A DNA stretch of 64,000 bases from Pedobacter sp. MC2016-05 (GTDB lineage Bacteria; Bacteroidota; Bacteroidia; Sphingobacteriales; Sphingobacteriaceae): assembly GCF_026239735.1 (NCBI RefSeq), contig NZ_JAPIVT010000009.1, forward strand, positions 1 through 64,000, given 5' to 3'. How positions within the stretch are numbered: position 1 is the first letter of the stretch; each line of letters starts with the position of its first letter. This document shows positions 55,710 to 64,000 of this stretch, one piece after another. Both the position numbers and the translations under genes were made by a program. The notes beneath the pieces were generated by a model. It did no database searches. It was given only the letters and a program-made list of their open reading frames with translations, and was not told the origin of the DNA.

Positions 55710-57215
55710 ATGAAAAAGATATATATCGCATTCATCGTTTTAATTTCGATGAGTTCATGCAAAAAACTTCTTGACAAACAACCGCTAAACAATTTAACTT
55801 CAGAAGGTTATTACAAAACTCAGGCGGATGCCATATCAGGATTGATAGGTGCATACAACGATTTTCAAAACACCCAATACATCATCCATAATTATCATTG
55901 TATCAGCGAAATTGCGGCAGGCGATTCGTGGGAACCCAATACAAATGCACTAGGTTTCACAGAATTTGAAAAACTCCAGGTAACTGCAGCAAATGGTGAT
56001 GGAAAAACGCTTGAAATATTCGCGAAAGCGTATGGAAATATTGGAAAGGTAAACAGGGTGCTAGCCGGGCTTGCAGGCATTAGTGCGACAGCAGAGCAAA
56101 AGGCACAGTTAGAAGGCGAAATCCGTTTCATGAGGGCATTAGATTATTATTACCTGGTTGGCCTTTTTGGAGGAGTGCCTATTTTGGAAACTGCACCAGT
56201 TTATGATGGGAACACCAAATTTACCAGAGCTACAACTGCGCAGACCTGGAATTTCATCATAAGCGACCTCACCTTTGCCGCTGCAAACTTGCCAGCGACC
56301 AGGGATGCTGCTAATAGAGGGCGTGCCACCCGTGGATCAGCAAACGGTTTGTTGGCAAGGGTTTTAGCCATGAGAGCTGGTAGTGATGCAGCCATGTGGC
56401 AAAGAGCTAAAACGGCCGCTCAGAATGTTATCAGTGATGGTTATGCGCTGGATGCCAGTTATGCAAACAACTTTTTAGCCTCTGGAAATTACAACAAAGA
56501 AAGTCTTTTTGAAATCGGATACAACCCAACCTCTTCCGAAGGTCAGGGAAATCAGTTTTCGCTATTTAATACTGCCTCCTTTGCTAACGGATGGTCTTAC
56601 GGTGAAGCTTTCAGTAATTCATACAACAATTTCGAAGCTGCTGACCTGATCCGTAGAAGGGTATCAGTTTATAAAATTGGTGATACACCAAATAACAGCA
56701 CGACAGTGTGGACCGGAAGCGGTCAAAGAGAATTTCTAATCCCGTCTGCACGTGGTTTTGTAAGAGCAGGCACGGCAAAGTATAATGTGTCTAACAATAC
56801 CGACTGGGCTGGAACTGGCGCAGATTATAAAATCCTGCGTTTTGCAGAAACACTTCTGATTATGGCCGAAGCAGAAAACGAGTTGGGCAATCCCACCTCG
56901 GCATTAAGCTATTTGGCTCAAGTCAGATCCAGAGTAAGCCTGCCCACCAATATGTCACTGACTGATAAATCTGTAATCCGTGAACTTATTTTTAAAGATA
57001 GAATGGCAGAATTGTGTATGGAGGGTGTAAAATTTAATGATCTGGTACAAAGAAAACGTGGAAGAGATTTTAAGGTCAAAACTTTTAATCCGGATAATTT
57101 CGTATTTCCAATTCCCGAAATTGAAATCCAAAGAAATGGTTGGGCTCAGAATTCAAGCCTTACCCAGGCTATGAAAGATGAGTTCATGGCGGGTGTTATT
57201 GTCGACATCCGTTAA
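55710..57215 (+). CDS. SusD/RagB family glycan-binding lipoprotein
   Basis: A 501-residue lipoprotein (lipobox ISMSSC, Cys17). SusD-like N-terminal region (LTSEGYYKTQADAISGLIGAYNDFQ), TPR-type helices (IRFMRALDYYYLVGLFGGVPIL, about 140-160), and C-terminal RagB domain (LRFAETLLIMAEAENELG, then FKDRMAELCMEGVKFNDLVQRKRG). Forms the lid of the SusC protein encoded just upstream. A perfect hairpin follows, so transcription may largely end here. Confidence 0.95.
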   Translation: MKKIYIAFIVLISMSSCKKLLDKQPLNNLTSEGYYKTQADAISGLIGAYNDFQNTQYIIHNYHCISEIAAGDSWEPNTNALGFTEFEKLQVTAANGDGKTLEIFAKAYGNIGKVNRVLAGLAGISATAEQKAQLEGEIRFMRALDYYYLVGLFGGVPILETAPVYDGNTKFTRATTAQTWNFIISDLTFAAANLPATRDAANRGRATRGSANGLLARVLAMRAGSDAAMWQRAKTAAQNVISDGYALDASYANNFLASGNYNKESLFEIGYNPTSSEGQGNQFSLFNTASFANGWSYGEAFSNSYNNFEAADLIRRRVSVYKIGDTPNNSTTVWTGSGQREFLIPSARGFVRAGTAKYNVSNNTDWAGTGADYKILRFAETLLIMAEAENELGNPTSALSYLAQVRSRVSLPTNMSLTDKSVIRELIFKDRMAELCMEGVKFNDLVQRKRGRDFKVKTFNPDNFVFPIPEIEIQRNGWAQNSSLTQAMKDEFMAGVIVDIR

Positions 57216-57250
57216 TTCTTGGCGTAGTGTCTTACGTCTTGGTTAGTTTG

Positions 57251-57280
57251 AGACGGCTGGTTTTCCCAGCCGTCTTTATT
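57251..57280 (+). terminator. Terminator/attenuator between SusD and GH97
   Basis: Perfect 10-base stem AGACGGCTGG/CCAGCCGTCT (57251-57260 with 57266-57275), loop TTTTC, followed by TTATTT. It lies between the SusD stop and the GH97 start, so it separates or damps transcription of the hydrolase genes. Confidence 0.75.
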
Positions 57281-57304
57281 TACACGCAATCACCAAATTT
57301 GATT

Positions 57305-59248
57305 ATGATAAAATTAAAACATATATATTCTTTATTGTTGCCTATTGTTTTGCTGACCAACACCTTAAAGGCGCAGCAAATAACACTGCTATCACCAGAT
57401 AAAAAAATTAAGTTAAGCATTGACCCTAGAATATTTTCTGGTCAAATACTAAATTGCAAAGTAAGTTATCTTCAGGATGCAGGTTATCAAGTAATCATTC
57501 CCCGTATTAACCTTGGTCTTAAAGCGGGCTCTAAACTGTTTTACAAAAACCTCAAATATACAAGAGCAGACAAACAAGTTTTAGTTCAGGAAGATTATCG
57601 CATGCCGCACGGCAAAAGAGCTCACCGAAAAAACTCTGCCTCAGAACGTGTCCTTCACTTCCTGACATCAGATAACATCCCCTTCAAAGTAACCTTAAGG
57701 GCTTATAATGATGGCATTGCTTTCAGGTATCACATTGATAATAAAAATGATGACACCTTAAAAGTTACAGAAGAGATGACCGGCTTTCTCGTCCCAGAAT
57801 CTAGTGATCGTTGGCTTCAGAAGTTTGTCAGCAGCTATGAAGGTTTTTACCCATTGCAGGACAAAATCATCCAACAGGGTGAGTGGGGTTATCCAGGGTT
57901 ATTCAAAATAAAAAACAGTGGCAAGGATGTATGGATATTGTGCTCGGAGGCAGGCCTCGATGAGCATTACTGCGCTACCAAACTTTCAAATGTGCTCGAT
58001 AAAAATGAATACAAACTAACCTTTCCCTCGCCCACGGATGGAAATGGTACTGGAGCGGTAGAGCCAAAGATTGCTGGAAAATGGACATCTCCCTGGAGAG
58101 CACTTATTGTGGGATCCCTTAAAAACATTACCGAATCAACGCTGATAGAAGACCTTAGTCCGGCCACAACTATCAAAGATTTGTCCTGGATTAAACCAGG
58201 GGTAAGTTCATGGGTTTATTGGGCGAATAACCACGGTACGATGGATTATCAAAAAGTGGTTGAATACATTGATTTGGCAGCGAGAATGAATTGGCCTTAC
58301 ACATTATTTGATTGGGAATGGGATGCGATGGGTAACGGTGGAAAATTGGAAGATGCAGTGAAGTATGCAAATGGTAAGGGCATCCGTCCATTGATGTGGT
58401 ACAATTCGGGAGGCCCGCACAATAGAGTGGAATCTACCCCCAGAGATAAAATGCTGACACACGAAAGCCGGGTGAATGAATTCAAGTGGCTAAAATCAAT
58501 CGGAGTGTATGGAGTTAAAATTGATTTCTTTGAGAGTGATAAGCAAGATATGATTAAGTATTACCTGGATATACTCAAAGATGCGGCAGACTATAAACTC
58601 ATGGTCAATTTTCATGGCTCAACCATTCCACGCGGCTGGAGCAGAACCTATCCTCACCTGATGAGTATGGAGGCTGTTTATGGCGCCGAGCAGTATAACA
58701 ATGGGTCAGAACTAACCGGTAAGGGTGCTCAGCACAATGCAACTTTACCTTTTACCAGAAATGTTATCGGCCCGATGGACTATACCCCAGTCACCTTTAC
58801 CAATTCCCAGCATCCGCACCAGACCAGTTATGCGCATGAACTCGCCCTTTCGGTCATTTTTGAATCCGGCATTCAGCATTTTGCAGATCGACCGGAAGGC
58901 TTCGATAAATTAGCCGATGAAGCAAAATCCCTTTTAAGGCGAGTTCCTGCTTCATGGGACGATACAAAATTTATTTCGGGATATCCAGGTCAAAGCGCAG
59001 TCATCGCCCGCCGCAGTGGATCGAGTTGGTATGTCGCAGGAATAAATGGAACGGATAAAAAAGACCAGCTCAACGTGCCTTTTGATTTCCTAAAATCAAA
59101 CATAACATATAAATCTGTTTTAATTGCCGATGGAACATATGATTCTGCTTTCAAAACCACTTACCAAAAAATAAGTCATAGTACGAGACTCGCACTAAAC
59201 TGTTTACCAAAAGGTGGCTTCATAATGGTTTTAGAAGAATTACCCTAA
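57305..59248 (+). CDS. GH97 glycoside hydrolase, retaining alpha-galactosidase type
   Basis: A 647-residue secreted enzyme starting MIKLKHIYSL (signal to about residue 24, LKAQ). An earlier in-frame start at 57227 would run through the terminator and give no signal peptide. N-terminal beta-sandwich (25-280), GH97 barrel (about 290-560) with TLFDWEWDAMG, RPLMWYNSGG and VKIDFFES, in which Asp407 is the expected nucleophile. Glu456 in MEAVYGAEQ is the likely acid/base. An Asp in KIDF is typical of retaining members such as BtGH97b (alpha-galactosidase), not SusB. Removes terminal alpha-galactose, for instance from blood-group-B-like or galactomannan-type ends. Confidence 0.88.
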   Translation: MIKLKHIYSLLLPIVLLTNTLKAQQITLLSPDKKIKLSIDPRIFSGQILNCKVSYLQDAGYQVIIPRINLGLKAGSKLFYKNLKYTRADKQVLVQEDYRMPHGKRAHRKNSASERVLHFLTSDNIPFKVTLRAYNDGIAFRYHIDNKNDDTLKVTEEMTGFLVPESSDRWLQKFVSSYEGFYPLQDKIIQQGEWGYPGLFKIKNSGKDVWILCSEAGLDEHYCATKLSNVLDKNEYKLTFPSPTDGNGTGAVEPKIAGKWTSPWRALIVGSLKNITESTLIEDLSPATTIKDLSWIKPGVSSWVYWANNHGTMDYQKVVEYIDLAARMNWPYTLFDWEWDAMGNGGKLEDAVKYANGKGIRPLMWYNSGGPHNRVESTPRDKMLTHESRVNEFKWLKSIGVYGVKIDFFESDKQDMIKYYLDILKDAADYKLMVNFHGSTIPRGWSRTYPHLMSMEAVYGAEQYNNGSELTGKGAQHNATLPFTRNVIGPMDYTPVTFTNSQHPHQTSYAHELALSVIFESGIQHFADRPEGFDKLADEAKSLLRRVPASWDDTKFISGYPGQSAVIARRSGSSWYVAGINGTDKKDQLNVPFDFLKSNITYKSVLIADGTYDSAFKTTYQKISHSTRLALNCLPKGGFIMVLEELP

Positions 59249-59292
59249 TTGTCCAGTATGTTAAGCCAACATTTACCTAATCCTGAATTGAA

Positions 59293-61120
59293 ATGAAGAC
59301 ATACCTAAAAATCAAACTAATCCTGCTTTTCCTTCTTCTTAGCCAGCTAGATACACTGGCTCAAAATCATTACATTCTCGTTAGATTCGTCGTCTTTTTT
59401 GCTTGATGGTAAGCCTTTCCAAATGATTTCCGGGGAGATGCATTATGCCAGGATTCCAAAGCAGGCCTGGAGGGACAGAATGAAGATGGCGAAATCAATG
59501 GGCCTCAATACAATTGGTACCTACATATTCTGGAATTTGCATGAACCAGAAAAAGGAGTTTTTGATTTTTCCGGAGATCATGACATCGTCGATTTTGTCA
59601 CTACCGCAAAAGAGGAAGGCCTTTGGGTTATTCTTCGACCAAGTCCCTATGTTTGCGCCGAATGGGAATACGGTGGGTATCCCTACTGGCTGCAGAGCGA
59701 AAAGGGGTTAGTGGTCAGAAGCAGAAACTCAAAGTACCTAAAGGAATACCGCAAATACATTAACGAAATTGGAAAAAGACTAGCACCATTACAAATCAAG
59801 AATGGGGGAAACATTTTGATGATCCAACTGGAGAATGAATATGGTTCTTATGGAAATGACAAGGAATATCTAAAAATCAATCAGAAAATGTTTATAGCGG
59901 CCGGATTCGATGGTTTGCTATACACATGCGATCCGGCCGCTGATGTAGAGAAAGGATATTTACCAGGTCTGCTTCCTGCGATTAATGGCCTTGACAAACC
60001 AAACGAAGTTAAAGCACTGGTCAACAAGCTGCACAATGGAAAAGGCCCCTACTATATTGCCGAATGGTATCCGGCTTGGTTTGACTGGTGGGGTACACCA
60101 CACCATATTGTACCTCCAGGAGATTATGCCAATAGATTAGATTCAGTGCTCAAAAATGGCATATCTATAAATATGTATATGTTTCACGGTGGAACCACCA
60201 GAGGCTTCATGAATGGGGCCAATTTAAAAGACGATACTAATTTTGAACCACAGATAAGTAGTTATGATTACGATGCGCCACTTGATGAAGCAGGAAACCC
60301 AACGGAAAAATATTTTGCATTCAGAAAAGTCATCCAGAAACATTTACCAGCTGGAGTATCTCTACCTGAAGTTCCAAAGCGTAAACCGGCGGTAGCAATT
60401 CCTGGCATCATGATCTCCAAAGAAATAAGCATTCTTGACAATTTACCCAAAGCCATAAAAAGTCGTAATCCAAAGCGTTTTGAGGAATTAGGCCAGGATT
60501 TTGGATACGTCCTTTACCGAAAAAAAATCCTTAAAACCGGTTCGGGCACCTTATTAATAAAAGGACTAAGAGACTATGCTGTGATAATTCTCAATGGAAA
60601 AACAATAGCAACTTTAGATAGAAGACTAAAAACCGATAGCCTGTCCATCAATTTGTCCGCCGGCATCAATACGCTTGATATTTTGGTAGAAAATATGGGT
60701 CGCATTAATTTTGGTAAATATATGCTGGATAATAACAAAGGCATTCTTGAATCTGTAAGTTTCAATAAAACACCTCTTATAAATTGGGAGATGTTTAAAT
60801 TGCCTTTTAAAAAAATCGGCGATATCAAATCAAACGCACACAATGAAAAAATTTTTTCTCCAAAACTCAGCAGCGGAAAATTTACGCTCGAGAAAGCAGC
60901 AGATACTTACCTTGATATGCGTAATTGGGGAAAAGGTGTGGTTTGGGTAAATGGTCATAATCTGGGGAAATACTGGTCTATAGGACCACAGCAAACCATA
61001 TACCTGCCTAAAGAGTGGTTACAAGAGGGAGAAAATAAAATTATGATTTTTGAGATGCTCGGTAACAACCAAAATTTAATCAACGGCCTGGAAAAACCTA
61101 TTCTTAACTTACTACAATAA
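59293..61120 (+). pseudogene. GH35 beta-galactosidase, frameshifted after the signal peptide
   Basis: From ATG 59293 the frame gives a good signal peptide (MKTYLKIKLILLFLLLSQLDTLAQNH), then runs to a stop at about 59404. The frame open from about 59372 to 61120 reads TFSLDSSSFLLDGKPFQMISGEMHY..., a normal continuation. One extra base near 59370-59371 explains the break. The rest is intact: CAEWEYGGYPYWL, acid/base Glu in IQLENEYG, nucleophile Glu in IAEWYPAWFDWW, and the jelly-roll tail WVNGHNLGKYWSIGPQQTIYLPKEWL. About 600 residues if repaired. Either a very young pseudogene, a phase-variable state or a sequencing error. A shorter product from TTG 59399 would lack export. Confidence 0.8.
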
Positions 61121-61161
61121 AAAAATAGTTCTTACAAATTGACCGATTAAACATATATACA

Positions 61162-62189
61162 ATGATAAAGAGCTGTGGCTTGGCGATGATATTTTGCATT
61201 TTTTATCGGCCAAACAGAACCTTAAAATCGCTGATATGATAAACCAGCAAAAGTATCGAATGAGCCTTTACAGCTTAGAAATTGACCTCTGGGTGCCATG
61301 TTCTATGGGAAGAGTGGCTCATGACTCATCAAGCTTAAAAATCAATCTCCAAATGAACTATTGGATGGTCGAGAGCATGAACATGAGTGGTTTGGGACTT
61401 CCACTGATTGAACAGCTATAACATATGACGATTATGGAAAATGACCACCAGAAACTACTACAAAATAAATGAATGGGTTTTACACCATAAAAGTGATATG
61501 TGGACGCAGGCCAATCCTGTTGGTGAAGTTATTGTGACCCTAAGTGAGCAAACTGGAGCCTTGGAAGTCCCTGGCTGAGTCAACAATTATTTGAGCATTT
61601 ATCAAATCAACAGCGACTAGAAATATCTTCGCAAATTGCCTATCCAATTATGAAGAGTATTGCAGATTATTGTTTAGATTGATTAGTTGCAAAGGATGGT
61701 GTTTTATTAAATGCACCATCTACCTCTCCTGAGAATATATACATCCGACCGAATGGCAGCAAGGGTCAATAACTATTGGTTCAGCGATGGTAATGGAAAT
61801 TATCTGGGATTTATTTTCAATGTTATAGAATCTGCTCAAACCTTCGGAATTGATGAAGCGTATACTTCAGCGTTGAAAGAAGAGTATGGAGCAAAATCTT
61901 AAAGATAAATTTAAGGGCTAGTCTCTTTGATGGTGACTATCTCTATAAAATATATCATGAACTACTGCAACGGTTCAGACTAAAAACTTTTTTGACAATC
62001 ATTCACATTTCGAATTAACGTGAATTTTGGCACAGTGGCTGGGGTGGTTGAAATGCTTCTTCAAAGTCATCTAATGAAATTCAATTCCACACCGCGCTTC
62101 CGTATGCCTGGATAATTAGGATTGAAGCAAGAGGTAATTTTTATTCGACATCCACTGGAAAAACCATAAACTACATTCAGCCGAAATAA
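61162..62189 (+). pseudogene. GH95 alpha-L-fucosidase, decayed
   Basis: Fragments in several frames follow the order of the intact GH95 at 47068-49563: KINLQMNYWMVESMNMSGLGLPLIEQL (cf. [12 protein letters not shown]), [39 protein letters not shown], and near the end VNFGTVAGVVEMLLQSH (cf. [18 protein letters not shown]). The 5' half of the gene is missing and many frameshifts and stops are present. It lies directly behind the frameshifted GH35, so the tail of this operon is eroding. Confidence 0.85.
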
Positions 62190-62418
62190 GCTCAAATGCT
62201 CAACACGCTTGTACATTCCACAAGACAGATAGACTAAAGATTAGCAGATCATCAGTAAGAACTTATATTTTTAGTAATAACGGTCGAACTTTACATCTAT
62301 CACTTCAATAATCAACAAGCAAAAAAATAAAATTAGCCTACTGTAGATATTATTTCAAAAGGCGTAAGTCATAAAAGTTTTTTGAGTTTTATCTGATTTG
62401 CGGTCTATTTATATAATT

Positions 62419-63006
62419 CTAGCGGGTGAAAATCAGCAGAAGAATTGCACTGCCACCTGATTCTTTTAAATTGTTTCGGATAAAAGAAAGCGATTTACTT
62501 ATCTGTTTTTTCACCGTCTGGTCAGAAGTTCCCAACCTCTCTGCAATTTGTTTGTAAGTTAGGTTTTCCTTACGACTCATTTCGAAAACCTGACGCATTC
62601 GAGGTGGAAGAGCTTTAATTTCTCGTTCTATAGCCATCAATAAATCTTTTTCATCCAGATACATCAATGTATCTTCGCTGACATCGCTGCTAAATTTAAT
62701 AAGTTCGTTCAGATATACGTCCTTGTGTTTATTATGACGAATAGCGTTTAACACCTTGTACCTCGCTGAAGTATATAAGTAACCTGCAAAATTTTGGTGT
62801 TGGGGGATTTTATCCGCCTTCAACCATATGTTGCTAAACAATTCCTGAATAATATCTTTCGCTTCCTCTTCATCTCGAAGCATTTTGAAAACATGCGCAT
62901 AAATTACCCTCCAATAGCGATTATAAACCTCCGTAAAAGCCTTCTGGTCACCTGACCTGATTAGGTCAACCAGTTCGTTATCCGCTAAGATGTTTAAATT
63001 TTGCAT
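62419..63006 (-). CDS. ECF-type RNA polymerase sigma factor
   Basis: A 195-residue sigma-70 family member. Region 2 at about residues 25-92 (FTEVYNRYWRVIYAHVFKMLRDEEEAKDIIQELFSNIWLKA) and region 4 at about 130-182 (LPPRMRQVFEMSRKENLTYKQIAERLGTSDQTVKKQISKSL). Size and spacing match the Bacteroidota SigW/RpoE-like group that pairs with FecR proteins of SusCD loci. It ends with a hydrophobic stretch (SAILLLIFTR). Here it is separated from fecR by 10 kb and lies on the other strand. It may nevertheless serve the FecR/SusC pair of this locus. Confidence 0.92.
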   Translation of the reverse strand: MQNLNILADNELVDLIRSGDQKAFTEVYNRYWRVIYAHVFKMLRDEEEAKDIIQELFSNIWLKADKIPQHQNFAGYLYTSARYKVLNAIRHNKHKDVYLNELIKFSSDVSEDTLMYLDEKDLLMAIEREIKALPPRMRQVFEMSRKENLTYKQIAERLGTSDQTVKKQISKSLSFIRNNLKESGGSAILLLIFTR

Positions 63007-63123
63007 TTTTCATTAAAAATCTAAAATACATAAAAGATGAGTATAGAGCAATAATTTATTTAATTGTATGATATAGTTGTATATTTCAGTGAAAGTGGTT
63101 ACTCGTCACTTTTGGGGACTGGG

Positions 63124-63480
63124 CTATTGGCATGCTTTGATGACCAGCCGCTGAGCAAACAACATCACAAAAGCGGTCAGCGCCTGTTCACTTTCACAGC
63201 CCTTAATCGTGATGAGGTGACGGACTTCTTTTTCGTTGCCAAGGAGAGCCCGAGGGATAAGATAGTGGTGGATATGGTTATCGTTTTCTCGAATTCCTCT
63301 GATGACTTCGAGAATTTCTCGGGTTTCTTCTTGATCTCCACTAGTCGAGAGATAAAGGTTCAGGGCCATTTTGGCTATGCTTCTAAAGACCGCATCGCCA
63401 CCGAAGGTAAATTTGATCGATACCGGTTCACTAAGGTAGTGGTCCTGGATGAGAAAACCAATTTGATCTACACAAAATAA
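63124..63480 (-). pseudogene. C-terminal relic, HNH-protein-like
   Basis: The minus frame is open from a stop at about 63482 to 63124 without a good start. It reads VSIKFTFGGDAVFRSIAKMALNLYLS, then IHHYLIPRALLGNEKEVRHLITIKG and AFVMLFAQRLVIKA. The style (IAKxALNxYL ... HLIxIxG) reminds me of the C-terminal domain behind HNH-endonuclease-like proteins, but that is a weak call. The opposite 138-codon plus frame (63064-63480) has no sensible features and is probably a shadow. GC is higher than the flanks. Confidence 0.4.
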
Positions 63481-63666
63481 TCAAACAAGTCATAAGGTGG
63501 TAATCTTATCAAATATTTAATTACAAGATGTAGTTTGGAAAGATTTGCATTGTCCAGTTTCAGAATTTCAAGCTTCAAGATCGATTTTCGACGTTTGAGT
63601 CACTTTTTAGTTATTACTGAACAGAACCATCGGTATTTTTGATTGAAACATGCTGGACAAGAAAAC

Positions 63667-64000
63667 ATGAAAAATAAATACTTGGGTAAAGAAGTAAATT
63701 ATACGGACGCGGTATGGCTTGAGGATATCATCAATAAAACCACACCCAAAAAAAATGGAATACCGTTTTCTATCTTATCGAAACCAGTTTCTGAGGTCAA
63801 AAAGAATTATGTATTGCCAGCGGAACTTCTGGACGAATTCGCTGGCTTCACGCATATGATTGCCATATACATGTGTGATAGAGCTTATAAAAAACAGCGA
63901 CTATTATATTATCATACCGATCATAGCTTTCGCAATATCAAAAATGACGATCCCGCCTTTAAATTGCTCCGTAAAATGAAACTAATTGCAAACCCTGAAA
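63667..64000 (+). CDS. Hypothetical protein (3' partial, runs off window)
   Basis: From ATG 63667 the frame is open to the window end (111 codons, no stop). It begins MKNKYLGKEVNYTDAVWLEDIINK and includes YVLPAELLDEFAGFTHMIAIYMCDRAYKKQRLLYYHTDH. There is no signal peptide or membrane helix. I do not recognise the family. Residue use is ordinary for a cytoplasmic protein, so it is probably a real gene cut by the window edge. Confidence 0.6.
   Translation, partial: MKNKYLGKEVNYTDAVWLEDIINKTTPKKNGIPFSILSKPVSEVKKNYVLPAELLDEFAGFTHMIAIYMCDRAYKKQRLLYYHTDHSFRNIKNDDPAFKLLRKMKLIANPE

Noticed and set aside
57227..57304. Longer N-terminus for the GH97 protein
   Set aside because: It would translate through the terminator hairpin and bury the signal peptide; ATG 57305 gives a proper secretion signal.

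Overview
The window is chromosomal DNA from a Bacteroidota bacterium, most likely a member of the Sphingobacteriaceae close to Pedobacter or Mucilaginibacter. The evidence is two SusC/SusD pairs, a FecR anti-sigma factor, an ECF sigma factor, many AraC regulators, lipoproteins with Bacteroidota-type lipoboxes, a -7 element of the TAnnTTTG type, and AT-rich intergenic DNA. Family names come from reading the translations; no database search was possible.

Layout. 1-820: 3' end of a LytS/YehU-type sensor kinase. 821-3779: an AT-rich accessory stretch with a serine recombinase that has an inverted repeat at its start codon, followed by a promoterless beta-propeller lipoprotein gene lying in what looks like a single integron-type cassette. 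Its attC-like hairpin is at 3200-3331, and its 5' boundary GTTGTGC is the exact complement of the 3' GCACAAC. 3780-4637: a DUF5694/TraB-like secreted protein. 4981-8708: an iron module of a TonB-dependent siderophore receptor and a PepSY membrane protein, with a palindromic operator over the promoter. 8995-24396: small accessory units, namely three pairings of an oxidoreductase with an AraC regulator, a TetR/MFS efflux pair with two matching palindromic operators, a zinc-protease-like DUF4932 protein, a decayed S41 protease, and a receiver-only regulator convergent with a LuxR-HTH-only protein. 24883-26500: remains of a phytase and a beta-helix gene. 26670-31528: an intact SusC/SusD pair with a terminator. 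32021-33753: a run of small regulators.

33908-63006 is the main feature: a polysaccharide-utilisation region for fucosylated, beta-galactose- and hexosamine-containing glycans. One minus-strand operon carries FucP, an UxaA-family dehydratase, an L-fucose-dehydrogenase-like SDR, GH35 and GH20. A second carries GH95 and GH29 alpha-L-fucosidases. Two AraC regulators sit between them. On the plus strand follow FecR, SusC with an STN domain, SusD, a GH97 of the retaining alpha-galactosidase type, a second GH35 broken by one frameshift, and a decayed second GH95. An ECF sigma factor closes the locus on the opposite strand. The proposed flow is capture and import by SusCD, trimming by GH95/GH29/GH35/GH20/GH97, uptake of free L-fucose by FucP, and oxidation and dehydration by the SDR and UxaA proteins, as in the non-phosphorylative fucose route of Campylobacter jejuni. 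A lactonase and an aldolase for that route are not in the window.

The window holds many decaying genes (S41, phytase, beta-helix, GH95, an AraC N-terminus and several short tails), which suggests turnover of accessory loci. No rRNA, tRNA or CRISPR array was seen.
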